This document shows, piece by piece, positions 43,195-54,784 of a stretch of DNA of 64,000 bases. How positions within the stretch are numbered: the first letter of the stretch is position 1; every line of letters begins with the position of its first letter. A program made the translations under genes and the position numbers. The notes beneath the pieces are model-generated. The model saw nothing but the letters and a program-made list of their open reading frames with translations. It ran no database searches and was not told where the DNA came from. This DNA is from Poa pratensis (lineage: Eukaryota > Streptophyta > Magnoliopsida > Poales > Poaceae): NCBI GenBank assembly GCA_947311845.1, contig CAMZMU010000041.1, positions 136,118,542 through 136,182,541 of the forward strand, in the 5' to 3' direction.

Positions 43195-44413
43195 CTATGG
43201 TGTAACGCTCACGGGTCTCAACCCCATCTCCCTCGATGCACTATCTATCACATTACGTGATAGTCCCTTCGTAAAGGGATCTGCCAGGTTTTTGTCTGTT
43301 TGAATATAACTAACAGTTATTACTCCGGAGTTTCTCATTTTCCTGACAGACTTCAAGCGTCTTTTGACGTGTCTTGATGACTTCGCGTTATCCTTAGCAC
43401 TGTTCACTTTCATGATAACCGTTTGGTTGTCACAGTTCATAAGGATGGCCGGTAATGGTTTCTCAACCACCGGCAAGTCCATCAAGAGCTCACGCAGCCA
43501 TTCTGCCTCAACAGAAGCTGTATCTAAAGCAGTAAGTTCTGCTTCCATGGTTGACCTCGTCAAAATGGTCTGTTTGCAAGACCTCCATGACACTGCGCCA
43601 CCTCCAAGAATAAATGCATATCCACTTGTGGCGTAGAGCTCATCAACATCTGAGATCCAGTTCGCATCACAGTATCCCTCAAGCACCGCAGGGTGCCCTG
43701 AATAGTGAATCCCATAACTCATTGTACCGTTCAGATAGCGCATGACCCTTTCAAGTGCATGCCAATGATCAATACCCGGGTTAGACATGAACCTGCTCAA
43801 CTTGCTCACAGCAAAAGAGATATCAGGTCTCGTCGCGCTCGCAAGGTACATGAGTGAACCGATCACTTGAGAATATCTTAATTGATCTCTCGTTTCCTTT
43901 TTGTTCTTTCTGAGTGTCACACTGGGATCATAGGGTGTTGGAGAAGGCTTGCTGTCTATATAACCAAAGCGGCTCAAGACCTTCTCAACATAGTGTGATT
44001 GCGTTAACGTAATCCCACTCTCATCCCTAATCAGCTTAATGTTCAGGATCACATCAGCTTGTCCCAGATCTTTCATATCAAAGCTCTTTGACAGAAAGAC
44101 TTGACCTCATTTATCACTATCATGCTTGTACCGAAAATAAGTATGTCATCAACATACAAGCATAATATAACACTATCGCCCCCACCATGGCGATAATACA
44201 CACACCTGTCAGCCTCATTAATGGCAAAGCCTGCAGACGTAAGAGTTTGTCAAACTTCTCATGCCATTGCTTAGGTGCTTGCTTCAGCCCATACAAAGAT
44301 TTTAACAATTTGCACACCTTTCTCTCTTCACCTTTTACTACAAACCCATCAGGCTGATCCATATAGATTTCCTCTTCCAACTCTCCGTTAAGGAAAGCTG
44401 TCTTTACGTCCAT
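43195..44413 (-). pseudogene. Copia B reverse transcriptase end and RNase H, frameshifted
   Basis: 44413-44120 reads MDVKTAFLNGELEEEIYMDQ and LLKSLYGLKQAPKQWHEKFD; a frameshift follows in the YVDD box region near 44160. 44076-43195 continues with [15 protein letters not shown] and RNase [21 protein letters not shown] (Asp), [12 protein letters not shown] (Glu), [11 protein letters not shown] (Asp). The catalytic residues survive but the polyprotein does not. Confidence 0.92.
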
Positions 44414-47106
44414 TTGATGAACGATAAGACCATAGGAGGCAGCCAGGGAAAGTAGTACTCGAATGGTGGTGAGTCTAGCAACAGGTGAATAGGTGTCAAA
44501 GTAATCTTCGCCTTCGCCTGGGTGTAGCCCTTGGCTACAAGCCGTGCCTTGTACTTCTCAATAGTACCATCAGGCCTTAGCTTCTTCTTGAACACCCACT
44601 TACAACCCACAGGTTTGCAGCCGTAGGGTCGTTCAGATAATTCCCAAGTTCCATTAGAAAGAATCGAGTCCATCTCATTATGGACAGCTTCTTTCCAGTC
44701 ATCAGCATCAGGAGATGCAAATGCCTCTGCAATGGACGTGGGAGTATTGTCCACAAGGTACACAATGAAATCATCACCAAAGGATTTTTCAGTCCTCTGT
44801 CTCTTGCTCCTCTTGGGAGCTGATTCATTGTCATCCTTCTCAAGGACTTCCTCAACAAGTGGTTGTTCAGAATGATCAACAGATGTACTAGGTTCAGCAA
44901 ATATCTCAGAAGAAATTCTAGCAATGCTATGCATATCCTTCATAGGAAACGTGTTCTCAAAAAATGTTGCATCACGAGATTCCAAAATAGTATCAACATG
45001 CATATCAGGTATCTCAGATTTAACCACTAAAAATCTATAGCAAATGCTCCGCTGAGCATAACCTAGAAAGACACAATCCACTGTCTTCGGTCCAAGTTTA
45101 CGTTTCTTAGGAATTGGAACATTGACTTTCGCCAAACATCCCCAAGTACGAAAATAAGAAAGTGATGGTTTTCTCCCAGACCACTCCTCGTAAGGTGTCT
45201 TCTCTTTATCCTTGTTAGGAACTCTATTCAGGACATGACACGAAGTCAACAAAGCCTCCCCCCACCATGCCTTAGATAAACCAGCAGTGTCCAACATGGC
45301 GTTCACCAAGTCGGTCAGCGTGCGGTTTTTCCTCTCGGCAACCCCGTTTGATTGGGGCGAATAGGGAGGCGTCCTCTCATGAATAATACCATGTTCCTCA
45401 CAGAATTCATCAAATACATTGGAGAAATACTCGCCACCACGATCTGACCTAAGACGTTTGATCTTTCTCTCTAATTGATTTTCTACTTCAGCTTTATAGA
45501 TTTTAAAGTAGTCTAAAGCTTCATCTTTAGTGTGCAACAAATATACATAACAGAACCTAGTAGCATCATCGATTAAAGTCATGAAATATCTCTTATCACC
45601 TTTTGTCAACACGCCATTCATCTCACATAGATCCGAATGTACGAGTTCTAGAGGTGCCAAGTTTCTCTCCTCGGCTGCCTTGTGAGGCTTTCGAGGTTGC
45701 TTAGATTGCACACAGCTATGGCACTTAGAACCTTTGGCAATGGTGAAAGTAGGAATTAAACTCAAACTGGAAAGTCTACTCATTAAACCAAAATTAACAT
45801 GACATAAACGAGAGTGCCAAACATTAGCATCCGAATCCACACTGCCACAAATATGGTTTACTGACTTATTACAAAAATCCGATAATGAAAAGCGGAACAA
45901 GCCTCCGCACTCATACCCTTTACCAATAAATTGTCCAAACTTTGACACAACTACTTTATTGGACTCCAAGACTAATTTAAACCCATCTCTGCATAGAAGG
46001 GAGCCGCTAACAAGATTCTTGTTCATAGTAGGGACATGCTGCACGTTCCTCAGCTGCACGATCTTCCCCGAAGTAAACTTCAGATCTACCGTGCCAACAC
46101 CACGAACAGAAGCATGTGATCCATTCCCCATTAAGACGCTTGAATCTGCGACCTGATAAGAAGTGAACATAGAGATGTCAGCACATACATGAACATTAGC
46201 ACCCGTATCAATCCACCAACATGGAGATTGAAATACTGAAAGCACAATCGGTAAATTACCGTACCCATCAGCATTGCTAGCGGTCACGACGTTGACATGC
46301 TTTGGCGCCTTCCCTTTCTTGTCTGCACGATCTGGGCAGTCCACAGAGAAGTGTCCGGGCTCTCCACAAGTGTAGCACTTTAGCTCAGATTTGTTCAGCA
46401 TCTTCTTCTTGAAAGAAGTAGTCTTGGTAGGCATGTTGAAGGAAGGCTTGCTCTTTGCCTTGCTCTTGCCATGGTGAAAGTTCTTCTGCACCATGTTGGC
46501 GCTAGACTGACCTTCACCACCTCTCTCAGCAGTGTCCTTAGCCCGAGCCTTCTCCTCAACATCAAGAGACGCTATCAGGTTTTCAACCGATATCTCCTGT
46601 CTCTTGTGTTTGAGAGTTGTGGCGAAGTTCCTCCATGAAGAGGGCAACTTTGCAATAATGCATCCAGCCACAAACTTGTCAGGTAAGGCACACTTAGCGT
46701 GCTCAAGCTCCTTAGCAATGCACTGTATCTCATGAGCCTGTTCGACTACAGAACGGTTGTTAGCCATCCTGAAGTCATGGAAGCTCTCCATGATGTACAG
46801 TTCACTGCCAGCATCTGCTACACCGAACTTAGCGTTCAGTGCCTCCCAGAGCTCTTTGGCATCTGTAATGTGCATGTACACATCAAACAGCTTGTTGCTA
46901 AGAGCACTCAGAACGAGTCCCACAAAGGCAGTATTGGTTTCCTTGAACTTGTTCTGATCCTCGTCAGATATAGTTCCTTCAGGTAAACCCTCACTAGCCT
47001 CGAACACTTTCAGAGATCGCAACCACAGTGTGGTCTTGTACTGCCATCTCTTAAAGTCCACACCGGTAAACTTGTCCGGCCTCAGCGCATCAGATAGATG
47101 TCCCAT
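44404..47106 (-). CDS. Copia B gag-protease-integrase-RT start
   Basis: A 900-residue frame beginning MGHLSDALRPDKFTGVDF. In order: gag (KRWQYKTTLWLRSLKVFE, KLPSSWRNFATTLKHKRQEI), a zinc knuckle (CYTCGEPGHFSVDC), the aspartic protease (CWWIDTGANVHVCAD), integrase (WHSRLCHVNFGLM with HX3H, CHSCVQSKQPRKPH, LIDDATRFCYVY, RSDRGGEYFSN, YSPQSNGVAERKNRTL), and the start of RT (CKWVFKKKLRPDGTIEKYKA). It breaks by frameshift near 44515, so the last 30 residues are out of frame. The upstream part is remarkably well kept for an older element. Confidence 0.94.
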   Translation of the reverse strand: MGHLSDALRPDKFTGVDFKRWQYKTTLWLRSLKVFEASEGLPEGTISDEDQNKFKETNTAFVGLVLSALSNKLFDVYMHITDAKELWEALNAKFGVADAGSELYIMESFHDFRMANNRSVVEQAHEIQCIAKELEHAKCALPDKFVAGCIIAKLPSSWRNFATTLKHKRQEISVENLIASLDVEEKARAKDTAERGGEGQSSANMVQKNFHHGKSKAKSKPSFNMPTKTTSFKKKMLNKSELKCYTCGEPGHFSVDCPDRADKKGKAPKHVNVVTASNADGYGNLPIVLSVFQSPCWWIDTGANVHVCADISMFTSYQVADSSVLMGNGSHASVRGVGTVDLKFTSGKIVQLRNVQHVPTMNKNLVSGSLLCRDGFKLVLESNKVVVSKFGQFIGKGYECGGLFRFSLSDFCNKSVNHICGSVDSDANVWHSRLCHVNFGLMSRLSSLSLIPTFTIAKGSKCHSCVQSKQPRKPHKAAEERNLAPLELVHSDLCEMNGVLTKGDKRYFMTLIDDATRFCYVYLLHTKDEALDYFKIYKAEVENQLERKIKRLRSDRGGEYFSNVFDEFCEEHGIIHERTPPYSPQSNGVAERKNRTLTDLVNAMLDTAGLSKAWWGEALLTSCHVLNRVPNKDKEKTPYEEWSGRKPSLSYFRTWGCLAKVNVPIPKKRKLGPKTVDCVFLGYAQRSICYRFLVVKSEIPDMHVDTILESRDATFFENTFPMKDMHSIARISSEIFAEPSTSVDHSEQPLVEEVLEKDDNESAPKRSKRQRTEKSFGDDFIVYLVDNTPTSIAEAFASPDADDWKEAVHNEMDSILSNGTWELSERPYGCKPVGCKWVFKKKLRPDGTIEKYKARLVAKGYTQAKAKITLTPIHLLLDSPPFEYYFPWLPPMVLSFIKWT

Positions 47107-47151
47107 GTTTAACTCAGGAAATTGCCTATAACAAATATAAGGTTTTTGGAT

Positions 47152-48098
47152 TGTTGGATATTAGGCATAATTTCATGATTAATTCCAGAATATAAAGCAT
47201 GATCGCAAGAGCTACTAACATGTTAATCTCGAAAATACTAGACGTATTAATTAACATGAACAGCAGCAAGACATCTACGAACACAGCCATCGGAACGTGA
47301 CGAACGTACCGAACAATTGTAGATGAAGTAGTCGTTGGAGCAGCGACGGCAGCAGCTTGAGCGGCGACGGTAGCAGCTCGAAGAAGACGACGTTGGAGAC
47401 GAGTCGCCCGCGGACCCGGAGATCGTCCAGGAAGTCGAGCCGTGATGAAGAACTTGAAAGCAGTCGCGCGGGGCGCTTCCCAAAAACCTTATTCGCCCTC
47501 TCCCGTACAGGATCACAAGGACAAGTGGTTCCGGAGACCTGCTGTCCCGTTCGCCGGTGCACGCTGGCGCACGGGATGGATTAGACTACGGTGGCGGCGC
47601 AAGGCACGAGATTGGCAAAACCTAGATTGGTTTGGTGTGTGTGACGGCGCACGCAGTGCACGACAATATATAGTGCGGTTCGGGAAACCCTAACGGGTAC
47701 AACGTGGGCCGGCCACGTCGCACACGTTCGAGTCGGTGCAGCAGCCCACGATCCGGGAGCGACCCGAACTGGCTAAGCTGTACGCGTACGCTAGCGACTC
47801 GATTTTCCTGAATAGCAAAAATATAGGCATCGGCTCGGCTCATTCCCGCAACCCGCGGCGTGACGGGACGGACGGACGGCGGCGGAGGAGTGCGCGGGAG
47901 AGAGCCTTCTGTTCTCAATTAGCACATCAAGTGTCACAACACTCCACCTTATAAGGTGGTGTTTGTCTCCTCCAACTAGCAATGTGGGACTAAACTTTAG
48001 CATCACATTGCACCTCCAAAATTCTGCCATGCATATGGCCAATTTGAGATTTTCAGGAATTGCTTATTGGGCTGCCCAAATGGGCCAAAATTCTAACA
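47152..48098 (-). repeat. Copia B 5' LTR
   Basis: 947 bp, partner of 41696-42651. Both contain the frame-like stretches at 47247-47516 and 41793-42062, which are LTR sequence and not genes. Confidence 0.9.
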
Positions 48099-48872
48099 TT
48101 CGGAACAAATAATTTGTGCTGCTGGAAATAGTTTTTTTGCAGGATTCAAATGCTGCAATGTAAATGAAAAAAAGCGTATTGAATTTTTAGCTTCGAATGG
48201 TAAGCTTGCAACAATGTGTGTTTCATTTAAAAAACATTGGTAAATTTGCTCTTTAGTTGTGGGTGGTTCTTATCATATTTGTTACAAAGCCAACGTTGTC
48301 AGGGTCCCAAGCTTTCTTTTCATTTTGGTTGCCTACTGGTCGTTTCCCTTTCCTATCAATGACAGCATCACCAGTTTTGATAAGCTGCAAAGAGCCAGGA
48401 CGTTTTCAAACACTTGCTTCGGATGACTTGGACAGCGAAAGAAATATGTGATTGGTTTAACGTGATGCAAAAGAGCACGAACATATCCTGTAGCGCTGCC
48501 ATGGTGCCGTGATGCAAAAGAGCACGAATAATGATATCCTCGAAATGCTATTAGTATTCTGCATCTGAGAATGGGAGCACCAAGAAATGTTCAACAAGAA
48601 CAATGACAAATTTCCAACAGGATCGTATCCCATCAACCGAATTAGACAGAACGATCCATGTATGACTGCCAGCTAAATCTAACATTAGTTGAACTGAGAT
48701 GGTTAACCAGCTACAGTCTATACCAAGTATTCTGCAATACGAACAGTAGCAACAATTGGAAATGATGAACCTCCACCCCTACTGCTACCAAGTTTCCATC
48801 AGTCTTCCTACTTATACACATCGTGCACAAAAGCAGCATGCTGAGCTCTCTACAGTTCAGTCTGCTACAATA
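48099..48872. other. Intergenic DNA and probable NEMP 3' UTR
   Basis: AT-rich DNA with no gene of its own. The last few hundred bases before 48872 are likely the 3' UTR of the gene at 48873-53226. Confidence 0.45.
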
Positions 48873-51800
48873 TCAGTACCACCTAAACAAACGAGGAGCT
48901 TCGACTTCCTCGGTTTCTTCGGAAGAGCTCGAGGAGCTCTCAATCGTCTCATCCTCGGATGCCTCGTCTCGCTCCACCCGCAGCCGGTGAGCATTGTCAG
49001 CAGCCCACTGGCCAAACTCTGGGGTAGCCGTGTGTTCCATCAGTGCATTTCTGGTTGATTCCTCGGTGAACTCCTCCCATTCTCTCTTCGAATATTTCCG
49101 TGGCTCGATATTGTGGAAGGTGGAGTAGTAGTCTTCATCTTGAGTGGGTGCTACCCTCCTTGTAAGTGTTGAGGGGACCAGACCTGCAAAGATAACAGGT
49201 AGCTAGTTATGTCAAATGCTTCAATGTGTTGTCAAACTCGATGGTTTTATAGGTCTGGAGTTAATCATGCCTAAAAGAGCATCATTAGTTTGTAGTACCA
49301 AAAACAAGCCGAGATCAACACAAAAAATATGTCAAGGTTCTTTATGACAGTTTGTCAGTTTCCTACAAGAGGTACAGTACATTGGACTTCTAGTTGTACA
49401 CTGATAATAATGCTGTTACTTTACCTTCATTGGATAAACCGTTCCAGCCATACTGTGTGGCTGAACTGTTTGATGTGACTCTTCCAATACCCGCCCTGGA
49501 TGATGGACTTAAGAACTGGACCTGGCGAGTGTTGGGTGATACTTGATTAAGCCTTGGATGAGAAGAAACCTTCGATTGCTTTTGCTTCCTGCGGCAGAAT
49601 CAGCATATTCAGGGCTTTAATAGCAACAGTACGTTCACAACATCAACAGTAATTAACTCAAGGAACTCACGGTGCCATTATCTTGTGAACTTTGTTTGCT
49701 GTCAATACAGAGCAAACCCACCAGCTAGCAGCTAGAGCAACCGATGCTAGAATAGGATCAAGTGTGCTCTACAAGATAAAATGTTAAATATATTTTTTCC
49801 CAAGACAGTTAAATCTGATGTAGGAAGCAACCCAGGTTCAGAGTCCTTAGATGCATGAGAAGAATACTTGGCGTTTGAAAAGAACCCTACCTGCATAACA
49901 AAGAAAATTGCGACAACACGCATAGCCCACTTCACAAACTGTGCTATCCCTGCATCAACACTTCCATCTTTTGAAATGATAAATCTCCTCACCATCCAAT
50001 AGCCAAAGCCAGCTCCAGTCAAGACAGTTGCTACCAGCAGGAAGATTGACACCTGTAATTCATTATTAATTATTGTGTTTATTAGACAGGCATAAATGTT
50101 ACCCAAGTAGTGATAGATGAGTATTTTACTAGACAAGATGATGTGCGCCGTTTCTGACAGGAAAAATATTTGATAAGTCAGCAGATTGCTGGCAAATAAT
50201 ACCATAGCATGCAAAAGGCCGAACAAAAACTAGGAAGAGAAATATTTGAAAAGTCAGCATATTACTAGCAAATAACATGCAAAAGGGCGAACAAAACTAG
50301 GGTAAAGCACATTAGAGGAATTAGGTCAGTACCATCACAAATATGGATAATTAGGAAAATACAAACAGCCACATGTCTTTCTCACACTAGATGGCACTTT
50401 CATAATTATGCATTCTGCTACCGTACTGAGCTAACTTTCATTGATCAACAAATCTGTAGTTGATACATGGATGAATTACTTACAGGGTTGTGCATCTCCT
50501 CACTCAAGCCAAAGTTCTCCAGAATAGAAGCAACCAATGTGGAGAAGTAATGTACAGCGTAGGAGCCAACACCTAACTAAATATTGGGAAAGGAAAATCA
50601 AGAATCAGAGAGAAATATTCAACAGGGGGTATTTGTGTTGTAATAAAATATTATAGCAAAATGCTGCGGATATACGAATCTTACCACAGATCCATAAATT
50701 GTAAGGTAAAGAAAACTTTTCTTGCCCATTGGTAGCAGTTTCATCCCCTATAATACAAACTAGGTTAGAACACAGATAAGGGGAACCATTTTTCCATCAG
50801 CAAACAAATAGAAACCTGGTTGAAAATGACTGTTCTTTATCAGAGCACGACTGTCACACTGATAACTTGGCACCATGTCTGAGCAAAATTTACAAAAGTT
50901 GGGGAGTGGAGAGTTTGGACTACTGTAACATCATACTGGATAATACTATATTAGTTATCTACAAGACAGATAACAACAAACAGGAACCAAATGAAAAAAA
51001 AATTATCTGAAATGTTCATGATTCCGCCAAACAGGCAAAATCAGAACCAATAACAAGAAGGCATTCCTTATTAAATGTACTAGAGTAAATGCAAAAGTTT
51101 GATGCTGGTTGGTTAATCAGAGCTCTGAGATTATGGTGTTCTTGCTTGAACTGGTCCACTTTATAACTTTACATAGGGATCTTACAAGCACTAAAGGGTA
51201 AAGACTCACAGAATGCTAGTTCGTTTGTTCAGCAGCTGATGCTACAATGAGCTACAAAGTTCAATACAATAAGAGACACTGGTAAGGTCTTATCCTACAA
51301 ATCTCACCATTTTATGTCAAAATAAATGAACTTGAGCCGACTTTCTGGGAAGGCAGGTATTTGTACAAGAGAACTTCAAATACAACTGTGGTAAGCTCGC
51401 CCAACAGGCTATTGAATTAGCATAGTATAATACGGAGTACATTGAATCTCCTTAAGAATAAATTTTAACCAGAAAAGAGCTAATGGGCCTAACCCTCTAG
51501 GTTTAATAAAAAATGTCAGGATTAACACACTGCATATAACTGCAAGGATCCTTAAAGAAATAGTAATGCCAAATTTTATATTGTACTTCACTTGAAACTA
51601 GCTTACTAGCATAGTAACAACAAGGCATGTTTGCACTGCATCCACACAGCTTACATGTACTTCGAAATTTGGAATATCGAACAATTATAACACACTTCTA
51701 AGAAAGCCATAAGAAACGTCATCTTAACATAATGCATTAATTTCATTAGTCATACAAGTATTTGACTATAACAACACCTGGAAAAGGACAATCAGCACCA

Positions 51801-53226
51801 CAAGAAGGATTCCAAGAGCCATAGAGCTGCTATAGTAAAAAGGTGCCCATTTACTGACAATGGGTGACAGAAATAGCAGGACAAATCCAATACCAAGGCA
51901 AGCTAAACGCCATTTCTGAAGATCTGCAAAATTTGATTACACAGAACGAGAACATATTATTTGAGAGCATGCTTTCAAACATATGTGACTGGCAGAGAAA
52001 GAATCATTTCAGGGGGAAAAATCCTTACCTTCCTGAATGGAAAGGCTGAAGGCAGTAGATCTTTTATCGGCCAATTTCACATCAACATATTTGCTACCAT
52101 ATGGAGACTTCACAGCATTCCACATGCCATCTTGCAAAACTTGCCATTCACCCGTCTCGCATTCGCACAAACCCGTAGAAACATTCCTGTAAATGAAAGT
52201 TTGCTTCAGTTTTCTGCAGAGCGAAGATGCATATATTCATTGTTTTAGACAATACAAAACTTACCCATGAAAGCAAATCCCTACTTTCCAATGGAACTTC
52301 TCTGGCATTGAATGAGAAACATTCATCCTAACATGTATTTGATTTGCATAACTTTGAAGACGCCACCTTGGTATTCCAGATACGCGGATCCGCTCACAAA
52401 ATTTTCCACCCATGGATGAGGGAGCAAAAGTCACCTCAGGATTTTCCAAACTAACATCTGCAGCGATAGATAATTAGGTCAATATCTGCGCATCTGCATG
52501 TGTGCGTGCACGTAAAATTTAGCACCCGTAAGTATCACAGCAAATAGGGTGGGAAATTAGTATCATTGTTGAATCAACCATACTTGAGTAACTAGCCAAC
52601 CCAGGGGCAGCACGAAAACTGTAAACTACAGCGGCATTGGTGACATTGTAACAATAACGAAATCAACACTCAATCCCCTCCACGAAAGCCGTATGCATCT
52701 CTTCGATGCAGCGGCTGGGGCTCCCCATTTCTATAAAAAAAAAACGGGTTCTGAAGGCATATTACTGAATATATCTTCGCCCAAAAAGGAGGCGCAGCTT
52801 CCCCACATATACTGCAAAGAGAAATACACCCCCAAAGCCCTATTCGGAATATAGTTCCGAGCAGCTACTGCGTACAGGATGCATTCCAAAGGCAGGACCG
52901 CCCGAAAAAACCTAAACCCTAGAGGAAGTCTGCAATCCTCGCGCGCGCGCACAGCACGAGCTCTAAATCAGAGCACAGAGAGCAGCCGCGGAACGACTTC
53001 TGTTCGGGGCACACAAACCTTTGAGGGGGCGCTCAGATGCCGCGGCCTCGTAGGCGGCGGCGTCATCGCCGGAGGAGAGGATGAGGAAGGCGGCCAGGGA
53101 GAAGAAGACGAGGAGCCCCGGGACCGGTCGCCGGGACGGCGATTGGGAGGAGGCGGTGGCGGTGGGGCGCGCGGCGTTCGCCGACGAGGACCAGGTGGTG
53201 GTGGCGGCCGCAGTGGCGGGGGCCAT
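48873..53226 (-). CDS. NEMP/DUF2215 nuclear-envelope membrane protein
   Basis: Ten exons on the minus strand: 53019-53226, 52265-52457, 52029-52186, 51778-51923, 50685-50747, 50484-50576, 49891-50052, 49671-49768, 49425-49588, 48873-49183. Borders are GT-AG and phases agree, for 1596 nt and 531 residues. There is a hydrophobic signal (PGLLVFFSLAAFLILSSG), a lumenal domain with paired Cys (CECETGEW), then about five membrane helices (LACLGIGFVLLFLSPIVS, SIFLLVATVLTGAGFGYW) and an acidic Ser-rich tail (SSSSSSEETEEVEAPR). This is the DUF2215 layout of animal NEMP and plant PNET2 proteins, which sit in the inner nuclear membrane and are linked to nuclear shape and chromatin organisation. Intact as read; exact subfamily not decided. 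Confidence 0.85.
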
Positions 53227-54733
53227 CTCCCTCGGCGGCGGCGCTTTGGGCGTACAGTGCTGCGCGCAGCTCTTCCTTCGTGTTTAAGAAAAGTCTCTTC
53301 ATTTGTCGGGGAAAGCGTGTGTACTGAAGAGACATTGGTTTCTTCTCTGCTGAATTTATTGTAGGGACACTTCGGCAGCCAAGTGATAAAAAGATAATTG
53401 TTGTTTGACCGTTGTAAATGGAGAGGGGTACTAGTGTGACCGTTGAAATTCAAACTTGCAGATGTTCCAAAAATACAAACATCTTGAATACCAATCATTC
53501 AGGTACATTACACAACATCGATGAACTCTTCAAACTTGGCCAACCCCATGGAAACACGGAGAATGATTTGCTTAATTATCTGCCTAACGCGTTCCAATCG
53601 TTTTCAATTTTGCCCCAACGATCGGTCGCGTCGATTTAATTGTTCTCCGCTAATCCCTCGTCTTCCTCCCATTCGGTCCTCGGCTTGCACATCAACTTTC
53701 TATTTGTGAATCGTGCACTTCTACAACAAACTCCGTCTTCTTCACTCTATATAAAGTGATTGCGGCGACTACTGATAAAGGACTATGACATCATCGTTTG
53801 AATGAATTTTGCGACAATGGTGCTAAATGCATGCATGGATTCTCCGGTCGAGAGATGCTGGAGTACACAGTGATTGACCCAAAACACGGGGTAAAAATGA
53901 ACAGATGGAGTAAAATTGCATATGACTAGTTCATTAATATCCGATGCAATTTTTAGTTTATACTCCCACGTCAACGCGTTGGATGTGCATGTGTGTTGTC
54001 TGCAACTCTAGCTGAAGTGAAACTTACTGTCTAGAAAATTACGAGTACAAAATGATGTAAAACATAGTTTACTCAAGTTATGTCTCAAATTATTCACTTT
54101 GATGTTTTAAATTTATCGGCTTGTACTTTTGTATGGTCACATAAGGACTATTATAATAAGAGTAAATGAACGATCACCAACTCGAATCTTTGTAAGTAGG
54201 GAAGATTATATACGAATTAGAAAGTGGATGGTAGTAATTAAGCATTGATCCAAATTATTCAAAAGGCCGCTACGATTAGATAATCTAAAAGCAACTACTA
54301 TTGTGAATAATCCAAAAACAACTTAGAAACGAACAATTCCTTGTTCCCTGAAATTTCTCTATGGGTTGGGAGCTAACGGAACAATGAAGAACCATTTTTT
54401 GATGAAATTATTTTGATAGAACAATCCTAACAAGTCATAACTTGTATATTGCCAACATTGCATACACATTAATCACAGGCTAAATAATTTGCCAACCCTG
54501 CACGATCGGGTCTCGGGTGTCTACTTGGCAAGCGCCAGGGTGAAGTAGCCAAGTAGTAACTGCATGTACGCGTTATGATACTTCAAATTAAAAAAGAAGT
54601 ACTAGGGACTAAAAAATTGTACGCTTCAAGCGTTGGGCCAAGTATAAAGGCCACTGAGCTGGGCTAGCCAAAGCATCTTATCACCTCTTGGCCCAGTTAG
54701 CACGACGACCACGTCTCGAACCACGGACGCTCT
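53227..54733. other. Intergenic DNA, NEMP promoter side
   Basis: 53227-53400 is GC-rich and likely NEMP promoter or 5' UTR. The rest is AT-rich with no gene, repeat end or RNA recognised. Confidence 0.45.
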
Positions 54734-54745
54734 GCTCCCACCTCG
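54734..54745 (+). promoter_or_regulatory. Upstream sequence element (USE) of U2 copy 1
   Basis: GCTCCCACCTCG, close to the plant snRNA USE consensus (RTCCCACATCG). It lies 32 bp before TATATAA at 54778-54784, the Pol II snRNA spacing, and the same gap as in U2 copy 2. It is now more than 1.1 kb from its transcript start because of the inserted transposon. Confidence 0.65.
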
Positions 54746-54777
54746 CTCCCGGAGGGAGTAGAGCCGGTTGAGAAGTG

Positions 54778-54784
54778 TATATAA
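54778..54784 (+). promoter_or_regulatory. TATA box of U2 copy 1, interrupted by a transposon
   Basis: TATATAA, whose last three bases TAA are the left target-site duplication of the Harbinger-like element 54785-55838; the matching TAA is at 55839-55841. Removing the element puts the TATA 34 bp from the U2 start, versus 33 bp in copy 2. Confidence 0.65.

Larger units (their letters stand above)
41696..48098 (-). mobile_element. Ty1/copia retrotransposon B
   Basis: 6403 bp on the minus strand with LTRs 47152-48098 (5') and 41696-42651 (3'), starting TGTTAGAATTT on the coding strand and ending CAACA. Gag, protease and integrase are in one long frame and RT-RNase H is split into two more. The LTRs differ at many sites, so it is older than the element at 13489-23836. 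Flanks CCCGG and TTCGG match at only three of five bases, and no initiator tRNA-Met site was seen after the 5' LTR. Confidence 0.92.
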
